Shown: positions 15,217 to 24,163, counted from the first letter of the stretch. The stretch is DNA of 38,968 bases from Streptomyces sp. ADI95-17 (GCF_003846175.1 NZ_ML123046.1:580509-619476); one strand, 5' to 3'. The notes: generated by a model from the letters alone, not told the origin. Translations and numbers: made by a program.

Positions 15217-15273
15217 ATGGTCTACACCAAGCAGAAGACGGCGGTCGGCCGATCATGTTGCTGCGCGGCGTAG
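15217..15273 (+). CDS. Micro-ORF with Cys-Cys-Cys (18 aa), possible leader peptide
   Basis: ATG 15217 to TAG 15271-15273 encodes MVYTKQKTAVGRSCCCAA. Upstream are two purine-rich stretches, GAGAGG (15202-15207) and AGAGGAAG, a good ribosome-binding site. The three consecutive Cys codons (TGT TGC TGC) lie just before the stop, and a 6-bp hairpin (AGTGCC 15272-15277 with GGCACT 15283-15288) overlaps the stop codon. The HEAT-repeat gene starts 66 nt later. Layout resembles amino-acid-responsive leader peptides; polycysteine leaders are known in mycobacteria. It is too short to judge by coding statistics. A second overlapping frame (15255-15329) ends within the ribosome-binding site of the HEAT gene. 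Confidence 0.4.
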   Translation: MVYTKQKTAVGRSCCCAA

Positions 15274-15339
15274 TGCCCACCCGGCACTTGGAACTGCACA
15301 GTCCCGGTTGCGTCGACAGCTTGATGTGAGGCTTTTTCC

Positions 15340-16758
15340 ATGTTTGATCCGTTCATAGCGCCGAGCGGTACCCTGCTCGGCCTGCTGCAGAGGGGCCGTG
15401 GCGACGGCACGCTCCACGCGCTCGCCGCACCACGCCCCGAGGCCCTGGCGGCTCTCAACCACTGCGTCCTGAGCGATCCGCGTCACGACTGGCAGGTGGA
15501 GAACCGCTCCCTCTACTACGCGCGCCTCTATCTCGACCTCGACGGCGGCATCGAAGAGATCGAACGGCACCTGTGCGATCCCGACGACCACCTCGACACC
15601 GAAGACTCGCGCACCGGGCTCGCCCTCGCCGTGCTCGGCCACCTCGCCTCGTACGGACGCGGCGACGCCCTGGCCCTGCTGCGGCGGTACGCCGCGACCG
15701 GCGCCAACTGGGCCTGGGCCCTCGACGAACTCGCCCTGCGCGACGACGACGCGGGACTCCGCTCCCTCGCCGTACCCGTGCTCGGCCGTTTCCCGGCCAC
15801 CGAGGAGGGCGCGGCCGAGCTGGCCGCCGCCGTGCGGGACGCCTACGAGCCCCGCCCCTGGCGGCTGTGGGCGGACGACCCGCGCGACGAGGTCGGCGCC
15901 AGGATCCGAGCCGCCTCGGAACAGGGCTCGTTCGACCGCTGGCAGCGCCAGATGCGCCCCGGCGGCCCCCGCCCGGGCTGGAGCGTCCAGGCGGTCTTCG
16001 ACTGGGCCCAGCAGGGGCTCGAACGCGGCAGCACCCTCCATGTGCCGGCCGCCCGCTGCCTCACCGCCGTCGCGGGCCCCGAGGACCGGCCCACGATCGT
16101 CGAGGCCGCCCGCAGCGGCCCCGACGGCGCACGCTGCGCCGCCCTGCACTACCTGGCCGAGGCCAGGGACCCGGCCGTGCTCGACCTGATCGAGGCCGGA
16201 GCCGTCGGCGCCTCACGCACCGTCGCCGACGCGTGCGTCGCCGCCTTCGAGCGGATGTGCGGCGACGCGGCGGTGGACCGCGCCCGGAGCTGGGCCCGGC
16301 GGCCCGACGCGCTCGGCGCCTCCGCGGCCGGAGTGCTCGCCTGCCGGGGCGGTGCCCAGGACGCACCCCTGGTCCTCGGCGCACTCCGCGAGGCCGTACG
16401 GGGCGACGGACCGGACGCACCACGGCTGTGGACCCTCGTCGACGGCGCGGGACGGCTGGGCATCGGCTGTGCCGCTCCCGTACTGCGGCACGTCTACCGG
16501 GAGACGTCCTCGTCGCATCTGCGCGGCCGGGCGGCCCGCGCCCTGGCCGCCACCGACCCCTCCTTCGCCACCGGCTTCGCCGTCGAGTGCCTGTGGGACT
16601 GCGAGGAGACCACCCGCGAGGTCGCCGCACTCCACGCGGAGACCGGGGACATCAGGGTCGCCGAGCGACTCCGCCGCCTCGCCGCCGACCCGGCCGAGGA
16701 GGCCGAGGTGCAGACGGCGGTACGCAGCAGGATCGGGCCCGACACCCCGGCGGCCTGA
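15340..16758 (+). CDS. HEAT-repeat protein
   Basis: 472 aa, all-helical and Ala-rich. Repeating units such as SLAVPVLGRFPATEEGAAELAAAV, RCAALHYLAEARDPAVLDLIEAGAVG and HLRGRAARALAATDPSFATGF are HEAT/PBS-lyase-like repeats, from about residue 80 to 460. No catalytic motif, signal peptide or membrane span. Such proteins act as scaffolds or adaptors. ATG 15340 is preceded by GTGAGG at 8 nt. The micro-ORF with three Cys codons lies directly upstream and could govern its expression. Confidence 0.8.
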   Translation: MFDPFIAPSGTLLGLLQRGRGDGTLHALAAPRPEALAALNHCVLSDPRHDWQVENRSLYYARLYLDLDGGIEEIERHLCDPDDHLDTEDSRTGLALAVLGHLASYGRGDALALLRRYAATGANWAWALDELALRDDDAGLRSLAVPVLGRFPATEEGAAELAAAVRDAYEPRPWRLWADDPRDEVGARIRAASEQGSFDRWQRQMRPGGPRPGWSVQAVFDWAQQGLERGSTLHVPAARCLTAVAGPEDRPTIVEAARSGPDGARCAALHYLAEARDPAVLDLIEAGAVGASRTVADACVAAFERMCGDAAVDRARSWARRPDALGASAAGVLACRGGAQDAPLVLGALREAVRGDGPDAPRLWTLVDGAGRLGIGCAAPVLRHVYRETSSSHLRGRAARALAATDPSFATGFAVECLWDCEETTREVAALHAETGDIRVAERLRRLAADPAEEAEVQTAVRSRIGPDTPAA

Positions 16759-16906
16759 CCGAGCGGTACCACGACGCGCGTCGGGGGGCGCGCGGCGTGA
16801 ACGGGCGGGCGGCGCCACACACCCCGGCTCAAACGCTCATGGGACGTTCCCCGGGCGGAAAGATCCAAGTCGGCCCGGTCACGCCCGGCGTGGCGACAAC
16901 ACGAAC

Positions 16907-18058
16907 ATGCGTGTCGTCATCGTCACCGAATCCTTCCCGCCCGATGTCAACGGCGTGGCCCACTGCACCCTGCAGACGGCCCGTCATCTCGTCGCCCGCG
17001 GCCACGAACCGCTCGTCATCGCCCCGGCCCCGGCCGGTACGACGACCGCGTCCCGCCGCGGCTCCTCCGACGCCCCCGAGACCGGCGCACCCTGCCCCGT
17101 GGTGCGCGTCCCTTCCCTCCCGCTGCCCGGCTACCCCCAGGTCCGGGTCGCGCTCCCCGGCCGGCGGCTGACCGCCGCACTCGCCGCCCACCGCGCCGAA
17201 CTCGTCCATCTCGCCGGACCGTTCGTGCTCGGCGCACGGGGCATGGCCGCCGCCGCCCGGCTCGGGCTGCCGGCCGTGGCCGTCTACCAGACCGATCTGG
17301 CCGGCTACGCGCGTACCTACCTGGGCACCGGCGAGAACACCGCCTGGCGCCGGATGCGCGCCGTGCACAGCGCCGCCGACCGCACCCTCGCCCCGTCCAC
17401 CGCCGCCCTGCGCGACCTCACCGGGCACGGCGTGCCCCGGGTGCGGCTCTGGCCACGAGGCGTCGACACTGCACGGTTCCGGCCCGCGCTGCGGGACGAG
17501 CCGCTGCGCCGCAGGCTCGCGCCCGGCGGCGAGACGATCGTCGGATACGTCGGGCGGCTCGCCCCCGAGAAGCACGTCGAACTCCTTGCCGGGGCCTGCG
17601 CGCTGCCCGGCGTCCGGGTCGTGGTCGTCGGGGACGGCCCCAGCGAAGCCTCGCTGCGGACCGGCCTGCCCGGCGCGGTCTTCCTCGGCCGCCGGACCGG
17701 CGACGACCTCGCCCGGGTATTCGCCTCACTGGACGTGTTCGTGCACACCGGACCGTACGAGACGTTCTGCCAGACGGTCCAGGAGGCCATGGCCTGTGCG
17801 CTGCCGGTGATCGCCCCGGCGGCGGGCGGACCGCTCGACCTCGTCGACCACGGGCGCACCGGGCTGCTCGTCCCGCCGCTCGACGCCCGCGCCGTGGCGG
17901 ACGCGGTCGGCGCACTCGCGGCCGACCCCGCACGCGCCGCCGCCTACGGGGCCACCGGCCGGGCCGCGGTCGAGGGACGGACCTGGCAGGCGGTGGGCGA
18001 TCAACTCCTGGACCACTACGACGAGGTGCTCCGCGACCGCACGGCGGTTGCGGCATGA
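16907..18058 (+). CDS. GT4 glycosyltransferase (MgtA-like mannosyltransferase)
   Basis: 383 aa GT-B fold. N-terminal VVIVTESFPPDVNGVAHCTLQTARHLVARGHE and VHLAGPFVLGARGMAAAARLGLPAVAVYQTDLAGYARTY resemble mycobacterial MgtA, a GDP-mannose-dependent alpha-mannosyltransferase acting on a glucuronyl-diacylglycerol lipid. Then LWPRGVDTARFRP, VGYVGRLAPEKHVELL, and the donor-site EX7E-like ETFCQTVQEAMACALPVIAPAAGGPLDLV. Cytosolic or membrane-peripheral. ATG 16907 starts the conserved strand directly; no clear ribosome-binding site. First of four genes joined by ATGA overlaps; ends at 18058 within the next start. Confidence 0.9.
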   Translation: MRVVIVTESFPPDVNGVAHCTLQTARHLVARGHEPLVIAPAPAGTTTASRRGSSDAPETGAPCPVVRVPSLPLPGYPQVRVALPGRRLTAALAAHRAELVHLAGPFVLGARGMAAAARLGLPAVAVYQTDLAGYARTYLGTGENTAWRRMRAVHSAADRTLAPSTAALRDLTGHGVPRVRLWPRGVDTARFRPALRDEPLRRRLAPGGETIVGYVGRLAPEKHVELLAGACALPGVRVVVVGDGPSEASLRTGLPGAVFLGRRTGDDLARVFASLDVFVHTGPYETFCQTVQEAMACALPVIAPAAGGPLDLVDHGRTGLLVPPLDARAVADAVGALAADPARAAAYGATGRAAVEGRTWQAVGDQLLDHYDEVLRDRTAVAA

Positions 18059-19218
18059 ACGGCCGCGAAGAGCGAATGGTCATCGTCCGGCTGGCCAACT
18101 TCATCACCCCGTCGTCCGGCGGGCTGCGCACCGCCCTGCACGAACTCGGCCGCGGCTACCTCGCCGCCGGCCACGAACCCGTACTCGTCGTCCCCGGCAG
18201 CGGACCGGGCGACGAGCGTACGGAGCAGGGGCGGGTGATCACGCTCCCCGGACCGGTCCTGCCGGGCAGCGGCGGCTACCGCGTACTGGCCGGCCGGAAC
18301 CGGCTCCGCCCCCTCCTGGAGACACTGCGGCCCGACCGGCTGGAGGTCTCCGACCGGACCACGCTGCGCTGGACCGGCGAATGGGCGCGCCGTGCGAGGG
18401 TGCCCGCCGTGATGGTCTCCCACGAGACCGCCGACGGGGTGCTGCGCACCTGGGGCCTCCCGGCCGGCGCGGCCGCACGCGCCGCCGACCGCCTCAACGC
18501 CCGCAGCGCCCACGCCTACACCCGGATCGTCTGCACCACGCAATGGGCGGAACGGGAGTTCCTGCGCATCGGCGCCCGCAACGTGGTGCGGGCACCGCTC
18601 GGCGTGGACCTGCGGCGCTGCCGCCCGCAACGTCGCAGCACGGTGCTGCGCGCCAGACACCTGCACGGCCGGGACGTGCTGATCCTGCTGTGCTCGCGGC
18701 TCTCGGTCGAGAAGCGTCCCGGCCGGGCCCTGGAGACCCTCGCCGCGCTGCGGCGTCAGGGCGTGCGGGCGGCGCTGGTCGTCGCGGGCGACGGACCGCT
18801 CCGGACGGGCCTGGAGACCAGGGCGCGGGCACAGCGGCTGCCGGTCGAATTCCTGGGCCATGTGCGTGACCGGGAGACCCTGGCCGATCTGCAGGCGGCG
18901 GCCGACATCTGCCTGGCCCCCGGTCCGGCAGAGACGTTCGGCCTGTCGGCCCTGGAGGCGCTGGCCTGCGGAACCCCGGTGGTGGCGAGCGCGAGCTCCG
19001 CGCTCCCGGAGGTGATCGGCGGCGCCGGAGCGGCCGCCGAGGACACCGGCGAGGCGTTCGCCGCCGCCGTACGCGAGCTGCTCGGCCGCCCGGCGGACGA
19101 GCGCCGCGCCACCGCCAGAGCACGCGCCGAACTCTTCGGCTGGGGCCGCTCGGTGGCCGCCTTCCTGGCCGCCCACGAGGTGCCGGACCGGGGCGGGATC
19201 CACGAGGCGCGGGCATGA
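18055..19218 (+). CDS. GT4 glycosyltransferase
   Basis: 387 aa, second GT4 enzyme. Motifs: VRLANFITPSSGGLRTALHELGRGYLAAGHE, VSHETADGVLRTWGL, APLGVDLRRCRP, LLCSRLSVEKRPGRALETL, VVAGDGPLRTGLE, EFLGHVRDRETLADLQAAADICLAPGPAETFGLSALEALACGTPVVAS (nucleotide-sugar-binding Glu residues). It overlaps the previous gene by ATGA (18055-18058), so it is translationally coupled and probably acts on the same glycan or glycolipid. Acceptor unknown. Confidence 0.9.
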   Translation: MNGREERMVIVRLANFITPSSGGLRTALHELGRGYLAAGHEPVLVVPGSGPGDERTEQGRVITLPGPVLPGSGGYRVLAGRNRLRPLLETLRPDRLEVSDRTTLRWTGEWARRARVPAVMVSHETADGVLRTWGLPAGAAARAADRLNARSAHAYTRIVCTTQWAEREFLRIGARNVVRAPLGVDLRRCRPQRRSTVLRARHLHGRDVLILLCSRLSVEKRPGRALETLAALRRQGVRAALVVAGDGPLRTGLETRARAQRLPVEFLGHVRDRETLADLQAAADICLAPGPAETFGLSALEALACGTPVVASASSALPEVIGGAGAAAEDTGEAFAAAVRELLGRPADERRATARARAELFGWGRSVAAFLAAHEVPDRGGIHEARA

Positions 19219-20383
19219 CGGGCGGGCCGGGGGAGACGGGCTTGACGGGCGGGCCGGGGGAGACGGGCTTGACGGGCGGGCTGGGTGTGCCGAGAGAGAC
19301 GGGCTCGATGGGCGGGCTGGGTGTGCCGAGAGAGACGGGCTTGACGGGCGGGCCGGGTGTGCCGAGAGAAGCGGGCTTGACGGGCATGACGGGTGTGCCG
19401 GGTGAGACGCGCTTGACGGGTGTGCCGGCGCCGCGCGGCGCCCGCGAGTTACGCCCGACGGTGCCACCGGACCCGTCTTCCCCGGTGCGGTTCGCCGCGC
19501 TGGGGGACTCGTTCACCGAAGGGGTCGGCGACCCCGTCCCCGGCGGCCTGCGGGGTTGGGCGGCGCTGCTCGCGGAGGGGGTCGCGGGCGGAGGGCAGGG
19601 CGTGGAGTTCCGCAACTTCGCCGTCAGCGGTGCGCAGTCCGGCGACGTCCGGGACCGGCAGGCCGTGGCCGCGGCGGCGTTCCGGCCGCACCTCGCCTCC
19701 GTCGTCGTCGGCGTCAACGACACCCTGCGCCGCACCTTCGACCTGCTGCTCCTCGCCCGGCGACTGGACGAGGTCTGCGCACTGCTGTCCGGGGGCGGCG
19801 CCGTGCTCCTGACCGTCTGCCTGCCCGACCCCGGCGCGGTGCTCGGGCTCCCCGCACCGCTGGGCAGACCCCTGGCCCGGCGACAGGCCGCGGTGAACGC
19901 CGTGGTCCACGCCCTGTCCGAACGCTACGACGCGGTCCATCTGCACATGGGGGACCGGGCCTGGGCCGAGGACCGCTCGCTGTGGAGCCCCGACCGGCTC
20001 CACCCGGCCGAACGCGGACACCGTACGGTCGCGGCGGGCTTCCACCGGCTGCTGGCCGCCCGGGGGCTGGCCCTCGGCGCCGCCCCCGGGCTCGACCCCC
20101 GCAACCGCTCCCGGGCCGCCTCGACTCCTGGCTCCGGCTGGTCACCGCGGGCTCCGGCTGGCTGGCCCGCCGGAGCACCGATCTGCTGCCCCAACTGCTC
20201 TGCCTGGCCGGAGCGGAGCTGCGGCACGGGGCGTGCGGCACCGGTGCCCGCCTCGACCGACGGGCCGAGGAGGCCCTGCGGCGCGCACTGGCCGCCGTAC
20301 AGCCGGCCGACGCCCGGACGGCGGGGGCACGGGCCGCGCCGTCCGGGCCGTCGGCCGCGCCGCGGGTCAGTATGGAGGGATGA
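19215..20383 (+). CDS. SGNH/GDSL hydrolase with collagen-like N-terminus, apparent frameshift
   Basis: ATG 19215 overlaps the previous stop (ATGA). Residues 3-71 are 23 Gly-X-Y-like triplets. The SGNH domain follows: GDS (Ser99) in RFAALGDSFTEGVGDP, GVND (Asn168) and DRLHP (Asp260/His263), predicting an esterase or lipase. Near 20080-20115 the frame changes. The original frame continues as Pro/Arg/Gly-rich nonsense, whereas the -1 frame continues as LVTAGSGWLARRSTDLLPQL and AEEALRRALAAVQ. That frame stops at 20381-20383, overlapping the oxoprolinase ATG exactly as the other genes of the operon do. One base missing from a C-run (20083-20087 or 20096-20100) explains it: sequencing error, real mutation or programmed shift. 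All catalytic residues lie before the shift. Confidence 0.75.
19221..19427 (+). repeat. Tandem repeat encoding collagen-like triplets
   Basis: Two copies of a 27-nt unit (encoding TGGPGETGL) are followed by three degenerate 36-nt units (TGGLGVPRETGL type) and a decayed tail. Triplet register is kept throughout: 19 Gly and 4 Arg at position 1 of 23 triplets. The codons are atypical for this genome, with three AGA Arg and five TTG Leu. Confidence 0.85.
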
Positions 20384-23300
20384 CGGGACGCTGGGAGTTC
20401 TGGATCGACCGGGGCGGGACGTTCACCGATGTCGTGGGCCGGGACCCGGACGGGCACCTGGTCACCCGCAAACTGCTCTCCCACGACCCGGACCGCTACC
20501 GCGACGCCGCCGTGGCCGGAATCCGGGCGCTGCTCGGCCTCGGCCCCACCGACCCGGTCCCCGCCGACCGGGTCGCCGCGGTGCGGATCGGTACCACGGT
20601 CGCCACCAACGCCCTGCTGGAGCGGCGCGGCGAGCCGACCGTCCTGGTCATCACCGAGGGCTTCCGGGACGCCCTGCGCATCGCGTACCAGAACCGGCCC
20701 AGGCTCTTCGACCGCCGCATCCTGCTGCCCGAGGCCGTCTACGAACGGGTGATCGAGGTCCCCGAGCGCGTCGACGCCCGCGGCCGGGTCGTCACACCGC
20801 TGGACCGGGAAGCGGTCACCGAGCGGCTGCGCGCCGCCCACGCCGACGGACTGCGGAGCGCGGCCGTCGTCCTGATGCACGGCTACCGCCACCCCGGACA
20901 CGAGAGTGCCGTGGCCGCCGCCGCCCGCGAGGCCGGCTTCACCCAGGTCAGCTGCTCGCACGAGGTGAGCCCGCTGATCAAGCTGGTGCCACGCGGCGAC
21001 ACCACCGTCGTCGACGCCTATCTATCGCCGATCCTGCGCCGCTACGTCGACGAGATCGCCGGTGAACTGGAGGGCATCCGGCTGATGTTCATGCAGTCCA
21101 ACGGCGGACTGCGCGAAGCCTCCCACTTCCGGGGCAAGGACGCGGTGCTCTCCGGTCCCGCCGGAGGCGTGGTCGGCATGGTCCGCACCTCCGAACAGGC
21201 CGGATTCGACCGGGTCATCGGCTTCGACATGGGCGGTACGTCCACGGACGTCTCGCACTACGCGGGCGAGTTCGAACGCGAACTCGGCACCCAGGTCGCC
21301 GGGGTGCGGATGCGCGCACCGATGATGAGCATCCACACCGTCGCGGCCGGCGGCGGCTCGGTCCTGCACTTCGACGGCCGGCGCTACCGGGTCGGCCCCG
21401 ACTCGGCGGGTGCGGTCCCCGGCCCGGCCTGCTACCGCCGCGGCGGCCCGCTGACCGTCACCGACGCCAATGTGATGCTCGGCCGGATCCAGCCCGCGCA
21501 CTTCCCGGCCGTGTTCGGACCGGACGGAGACCTCCCGCTCGACGCGGACCTGGTCCGCGAACGCTTCGACGCGCTCGCCGAGGACGTGGCACGCGCCACC
21601 GGAACCCGGCGCACGGCCGCCGAGACCGCCGCCGGGTTCCTGGAGATCGCCGTGCTCAACATGGCGAACGCGGTCAAGAAGATCTCCGTGCAGCGGGGGC
21701 ACGACATCACCCGCTACGCCCTGACCGGCTTCGGCGGTGCCGGCGGCCAGCACGTCTGCGCCGTCGCCGACTCCCTGGGCATCGACACGGTCCTCGTACC
21801 GCCATTGGCGGGCGTGCTGTCCGCGTACGGGATCGGCCTCGCCGACGCCACCGCGATGCGCGAGCAGTCGGTCGAGGCGGAACTGAACGAGGCGACCCGG
21901 ACCGCGGTCGGCGAACTCTGCGACGAACTGGCCGCCCGGACCCGCGCCGAACTGCGCGCCGACGCCGTCCCCGACAGCGCGATCAGCACACACGCCCGGG
22001 TGCTGCTGCGCTACGCCGGTACGGATTCCAGCCTGCCCGTCGACCTGGACACCGCATCCGCCATGGCCGCGGCGTTCACCGCCGAGCACCGCGCACGCTA
22101 CGCGTTCACCATGGACAAACCCCTGGTCGTCGAGGCGGTCTCGGTCGAGGCGACCGGCACGGCGGGCAGGCACCGGCCACGCCCGGCCGACCGCCCACCC
22201 CGCACCGGCGGGGAGCCCCGGCCGCGTGACACCGTGCGGATGTTCGCCGAGGGCCGATGGCGGGACACCCCGCTCCACCGCCGCGAGGAACTGCGTCCCG
22301 AGGACACCGTGACCGGCCCCGCCGTGATCGCCGAGGCGGACGCCACCACCGTCGTCGACCCGGGCTGGCAGGCCGCACTCACCGACACCGGCCACCTGCT
22401 GCTCACCAGGGTCCGCCCACGCCCGGACCGTACCGCCGTCGGCACCCGCGTCGACCCCGTCATGCTGGAGGTCTTCAACAACCTCTTCATGTCGATCGCC
22501 GAGCAGATGGGCGTGCGCCTGGAGAACACGGCCCACTCCGTCAACATCAAGGAGCGGCTCGACTTCTCCTGCGCGCTCTTCGACGCGGACGGCAATCTGA
22601 TCGCCAACGCCCCGCACATCCCCGTCCACCTCGGTTCGATGGGGGAGTCCATCAAGGAGGTGCTCCGGCGCAACGGCGGCACGATGCGGCCCGGCGACGT
22701 GTACGCCATCAACGATCCGTACCACGGCGGAACCCACCTGCCCGATGTGACCGTGGTGACACCGGTGTTCGAAGAGGCCGACGGCGAACGGCCGGAGCTG
22801 CGCTTCCTCGTGGCGTCGCGTGGACACCACGCCGAGATCGGCGGCATCACCCCCGGCTCCATGCCGGCCTTCAGCCGCACCATCCACGAGGAGGGGGTGC
22901 TGTTCGACAACTGGCTGCTGGTGCGCGACGGCAGGTTCCGCGAGGACGAGACCCGCGAACTGCTCACCACGGCCGCGTACCCCTCCCGCGACCCCGGGGC
23001 CAACCTCGCCGACCTGCGCGCCCAGATCGCCGCGAACGAGAAGGGCATCGCCGAACTCCGGCACATGACCGAGCAGTTCGGGACCGACGCCGTGGACGCG
23101 TACATGCGGCACGTGCAGGACAACGCCGAGGAGTCCGTCCGCCGGATCATCGCCGCACTGGACGACGGTTCCTACCGCTACGAGACCGACAACGGCGCGG
23201 TCATCGAGGTCGCCCTCACCGTGGACCGGGCCGCCCGCGCCGCGGTCGTCGACTTCACCGGCACCTCACCCCAGCAGCCGGGCAACTTCAACGCGCCGAA

Positions 23301-24027
23301 ATCCGTGGTCATGGCGGCCGTGCTCTACGTCTTCCGGACCCTGGTCGACGACGACATCCCCCTCAACAGCGGCTGCCTGAAGCCCGTGGAGGTCCGCATC
23401 CCGGAAGGCTCCATGCTGGCGCCCGTCCACCCGGCGGCCACCGTCGCGGGAAACGTGGAGACGTCCCAGGCCGTCACCGGCGCCCTGTACGCGGCCCTCG
23501 GCATCCAGGCCGAGGGCTCGGGCACCATGAACAACCTCACCTTCGGCAACGAACGGGTCCAGTACTACGAGACCGTGGCGAGCGGCTCCGGCGCGGGCGA
23601 CGGCTTCGACGGCGCCGACGCCGTACAGACCCACATGACCAACTCCCGCCTCACCGACCCCGAAGTCCTCGAATGGCGCTACCCCGTCCTGCTGGAGAGC
23701 TTCCGGGTACGCGACGGCAGCGGCGGCGACGGACACTGGCACGGCGGCCGTGGCGTGGAACGGCGCATCCGCTTCCTGGAACCCGTCACCGTCGCGCTCC
23801 TCTCCGGCCACCGCCGGGTCCGCCCGTACGGAATGGCGGGCGGCGAGCCCGGCGCATTGGGGGACCAGCACATCGAGCACCCGGACGGCCGGGCGCCCAC
23901 CCCGCTGCGCGGCTGCGACACCGCCGAGCTGGAACCCGGGGACGTACTGGTGCTCCGGACACCGGGCGGCGGGGGCTACGGAACCCCGGAGCCGGCACAT
24001 GACGACCGCACGGAACGCACCGGCTGA
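20380..24027 (+). CDS. 5-oxoprolinase / hydantoinase, fused HyuA-HyuB
   Basis: 1215 aa, the size of the fused ATP-dependent 5-oxoprolinase. HyuA half (about 1-680): FWIDRGGTFTDVVGRDPDG at the start and VIGFDMGGTSTDVSHY near 283 are the acetate-kinase-like nucleotide motifs, with MQSNGGLREA between. HyuB half (from about 692): DPVMLEVFNNLFMSIAEQMG, NDPYHGGTHLPDVTVV near 777, RGHHAEIGGITPGSMP, and a Gly-rich end DVLVLRTPGGGGYG. The expected reaction is ATP-driven opening of 5-oxo-L-proline to glutamate, or of a hydantoin. Starts within ATGA (20380-20383) at the end of the SGNH gene. Why it is coupled to glycosyltransferases is unclear. Confidence 0.93.
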   Translation: MTGRWEFWIDRGGTFTDVVGRDPDGHLVTRKLLSHDPDRYRDAAVAGIRALLGLGPTDPVPADRVAAVRIGTTVATNALLERRGEPTVLVITEGFRDALRIAYQNRPRLFDRRILLPEAVYERVIEVPERVDARGRVVTPLDREAVTERLRAAHADGLRSAAVVLMHGYRHPGHESAVAAAAREAGFTQVSCSHEVSPLIKLVPRGDTTVVDAYLSPILRRYVDEIAGELEGIRLMFMQSNGGLREASHFRGKDAVLSGPAGGVVGMVRTSEQAGFDRVIGFDMGGTSTDVSHYAGEFERELGTQVAGVRMRAPMMSIHTVAAGGGSVLHFDGRRYRVGPDSAGAVPGPACYRRGGPLTVTDANVMLGRIQPAHFPAVFGPDGDLPLDADLVRERFDALAEDVARATGTRRTAAETAAGFLEIAVLNMANAVKKISVQRGHDITRYALTGFGGAGGQHVCAVADSLGIDTVLVPPLAGVLSAYGIGLADATAMREQSVEAELNEATRTAVGELCDELAARTRAELRADAVPDSAISTHARVLLRYAGTDSSLPVDLDTASAMAAAFTAEHRARYAFTMDKPLVVEAVSVEATGTAGRHRPRPADRPPRTGGEPRPRDTVRMFAEGRWRDTPLHRREELRPEDTVTGPAVIAEADATTVVDPGWQAALTDTGHLLLTRVRPRPDRTAVGTRVDPVMLEVFNNLFMSIAEQMGVRLENTAHSVNIKERLDFSCALFDADGNLIANAPHIPVHLGSMGESIKEVLRRNGGTMRPGDVYAINDPYHGGTHLPDVTVVTPVFEEADGERPELRFLVASRGHHAEIGGITPGSMPAFSRTIHEEGVLFDNWLLVRDGRFREDETRELLTTAAYPSRDPGANLADLRAQIAANEKGIAELRHMTEQFGTDAVDAYMRHVQDNAEESVRRIIAALDDGSYRYETDNGAVIEVALTVDRAARAAVVDFTGTSPQQPGNFNAPKSVVMAAVLYVFRTLVDDDIPLNSGCLKPVEVRIPEGSMLAPVHPAATVAGNVETSQAVTGALYAALGIQAEGSGTMNNLTFGNERVQYYETVASGSGAGDGFDGADAVQTHMTNSRLTDPEVLEWRYPVLLESFRVRDGSGGDGHWHGGRGVERRIRFLEPVTVALLSGHRRVRPYGMAGGEPGALGDQHIEHPDGRAPTPLRGCDTAELEPGDVLVLRTPGGGGYGTPEPAHDDRTERTG

Positions 24028-24047
24028 CCGCACGGAACGCACCGGCT
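24004..24047 (+). repeat. 22-bp tandem duplication across a stop codon
   Basis: Positions 24004-24025 and 24026-24047 are identical. The oxoprolinase stop TGA (24025-24027) spans the junction, and a third decayed copy follows. A possible weak terminator (CCCCGG 24079-24084 with CCGGGG 24105-24110) comes next. Confidence 0.85.
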
Positions 24048-24150
24048 GACCCTGCGGACCGCACCGATTGACAGCGGGCCCCGGCCGATCCGAAGGGCGG
24101 GCCCCCGGGGTCGCTTCTGCGCCGTTTCGACCGTTGTCGGTCCGAGGACC

Positions 24151-24156
24151 TAATCT
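24151..24156 (+). promoter_or_regulatory. -10 box of leaderless SMC-like operon transcript
   Basis: TAATCT lies 7 nt before GTG 24164, with TCGACC (24127-24132) 18 nt further up as a possible -35. No ribosome-binding site precedes the GTG. This suggests a leaderless mRNA and shows the operon has its own promoter, separate from the oxoprolinase operon. Confidence 0.6.
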
Positions 24157-24163
24157 GTGCAGC

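Noticed and set aside
15217..15273. Micro-ORF as a lanthipeptide or other RiPP precursor
   Set aside because: No modification enzyme, protease or transporter nearby; position directly before a gene fits a leader peptide better.
20384..21065. Continuation of the SGNH frame into the oxoprolinase gene
   Set aside because: Product after about 20110 is Arg/Pro/Gly-rich and overlaps the oxoprolinase start in another frame; the -1 frame is far better.
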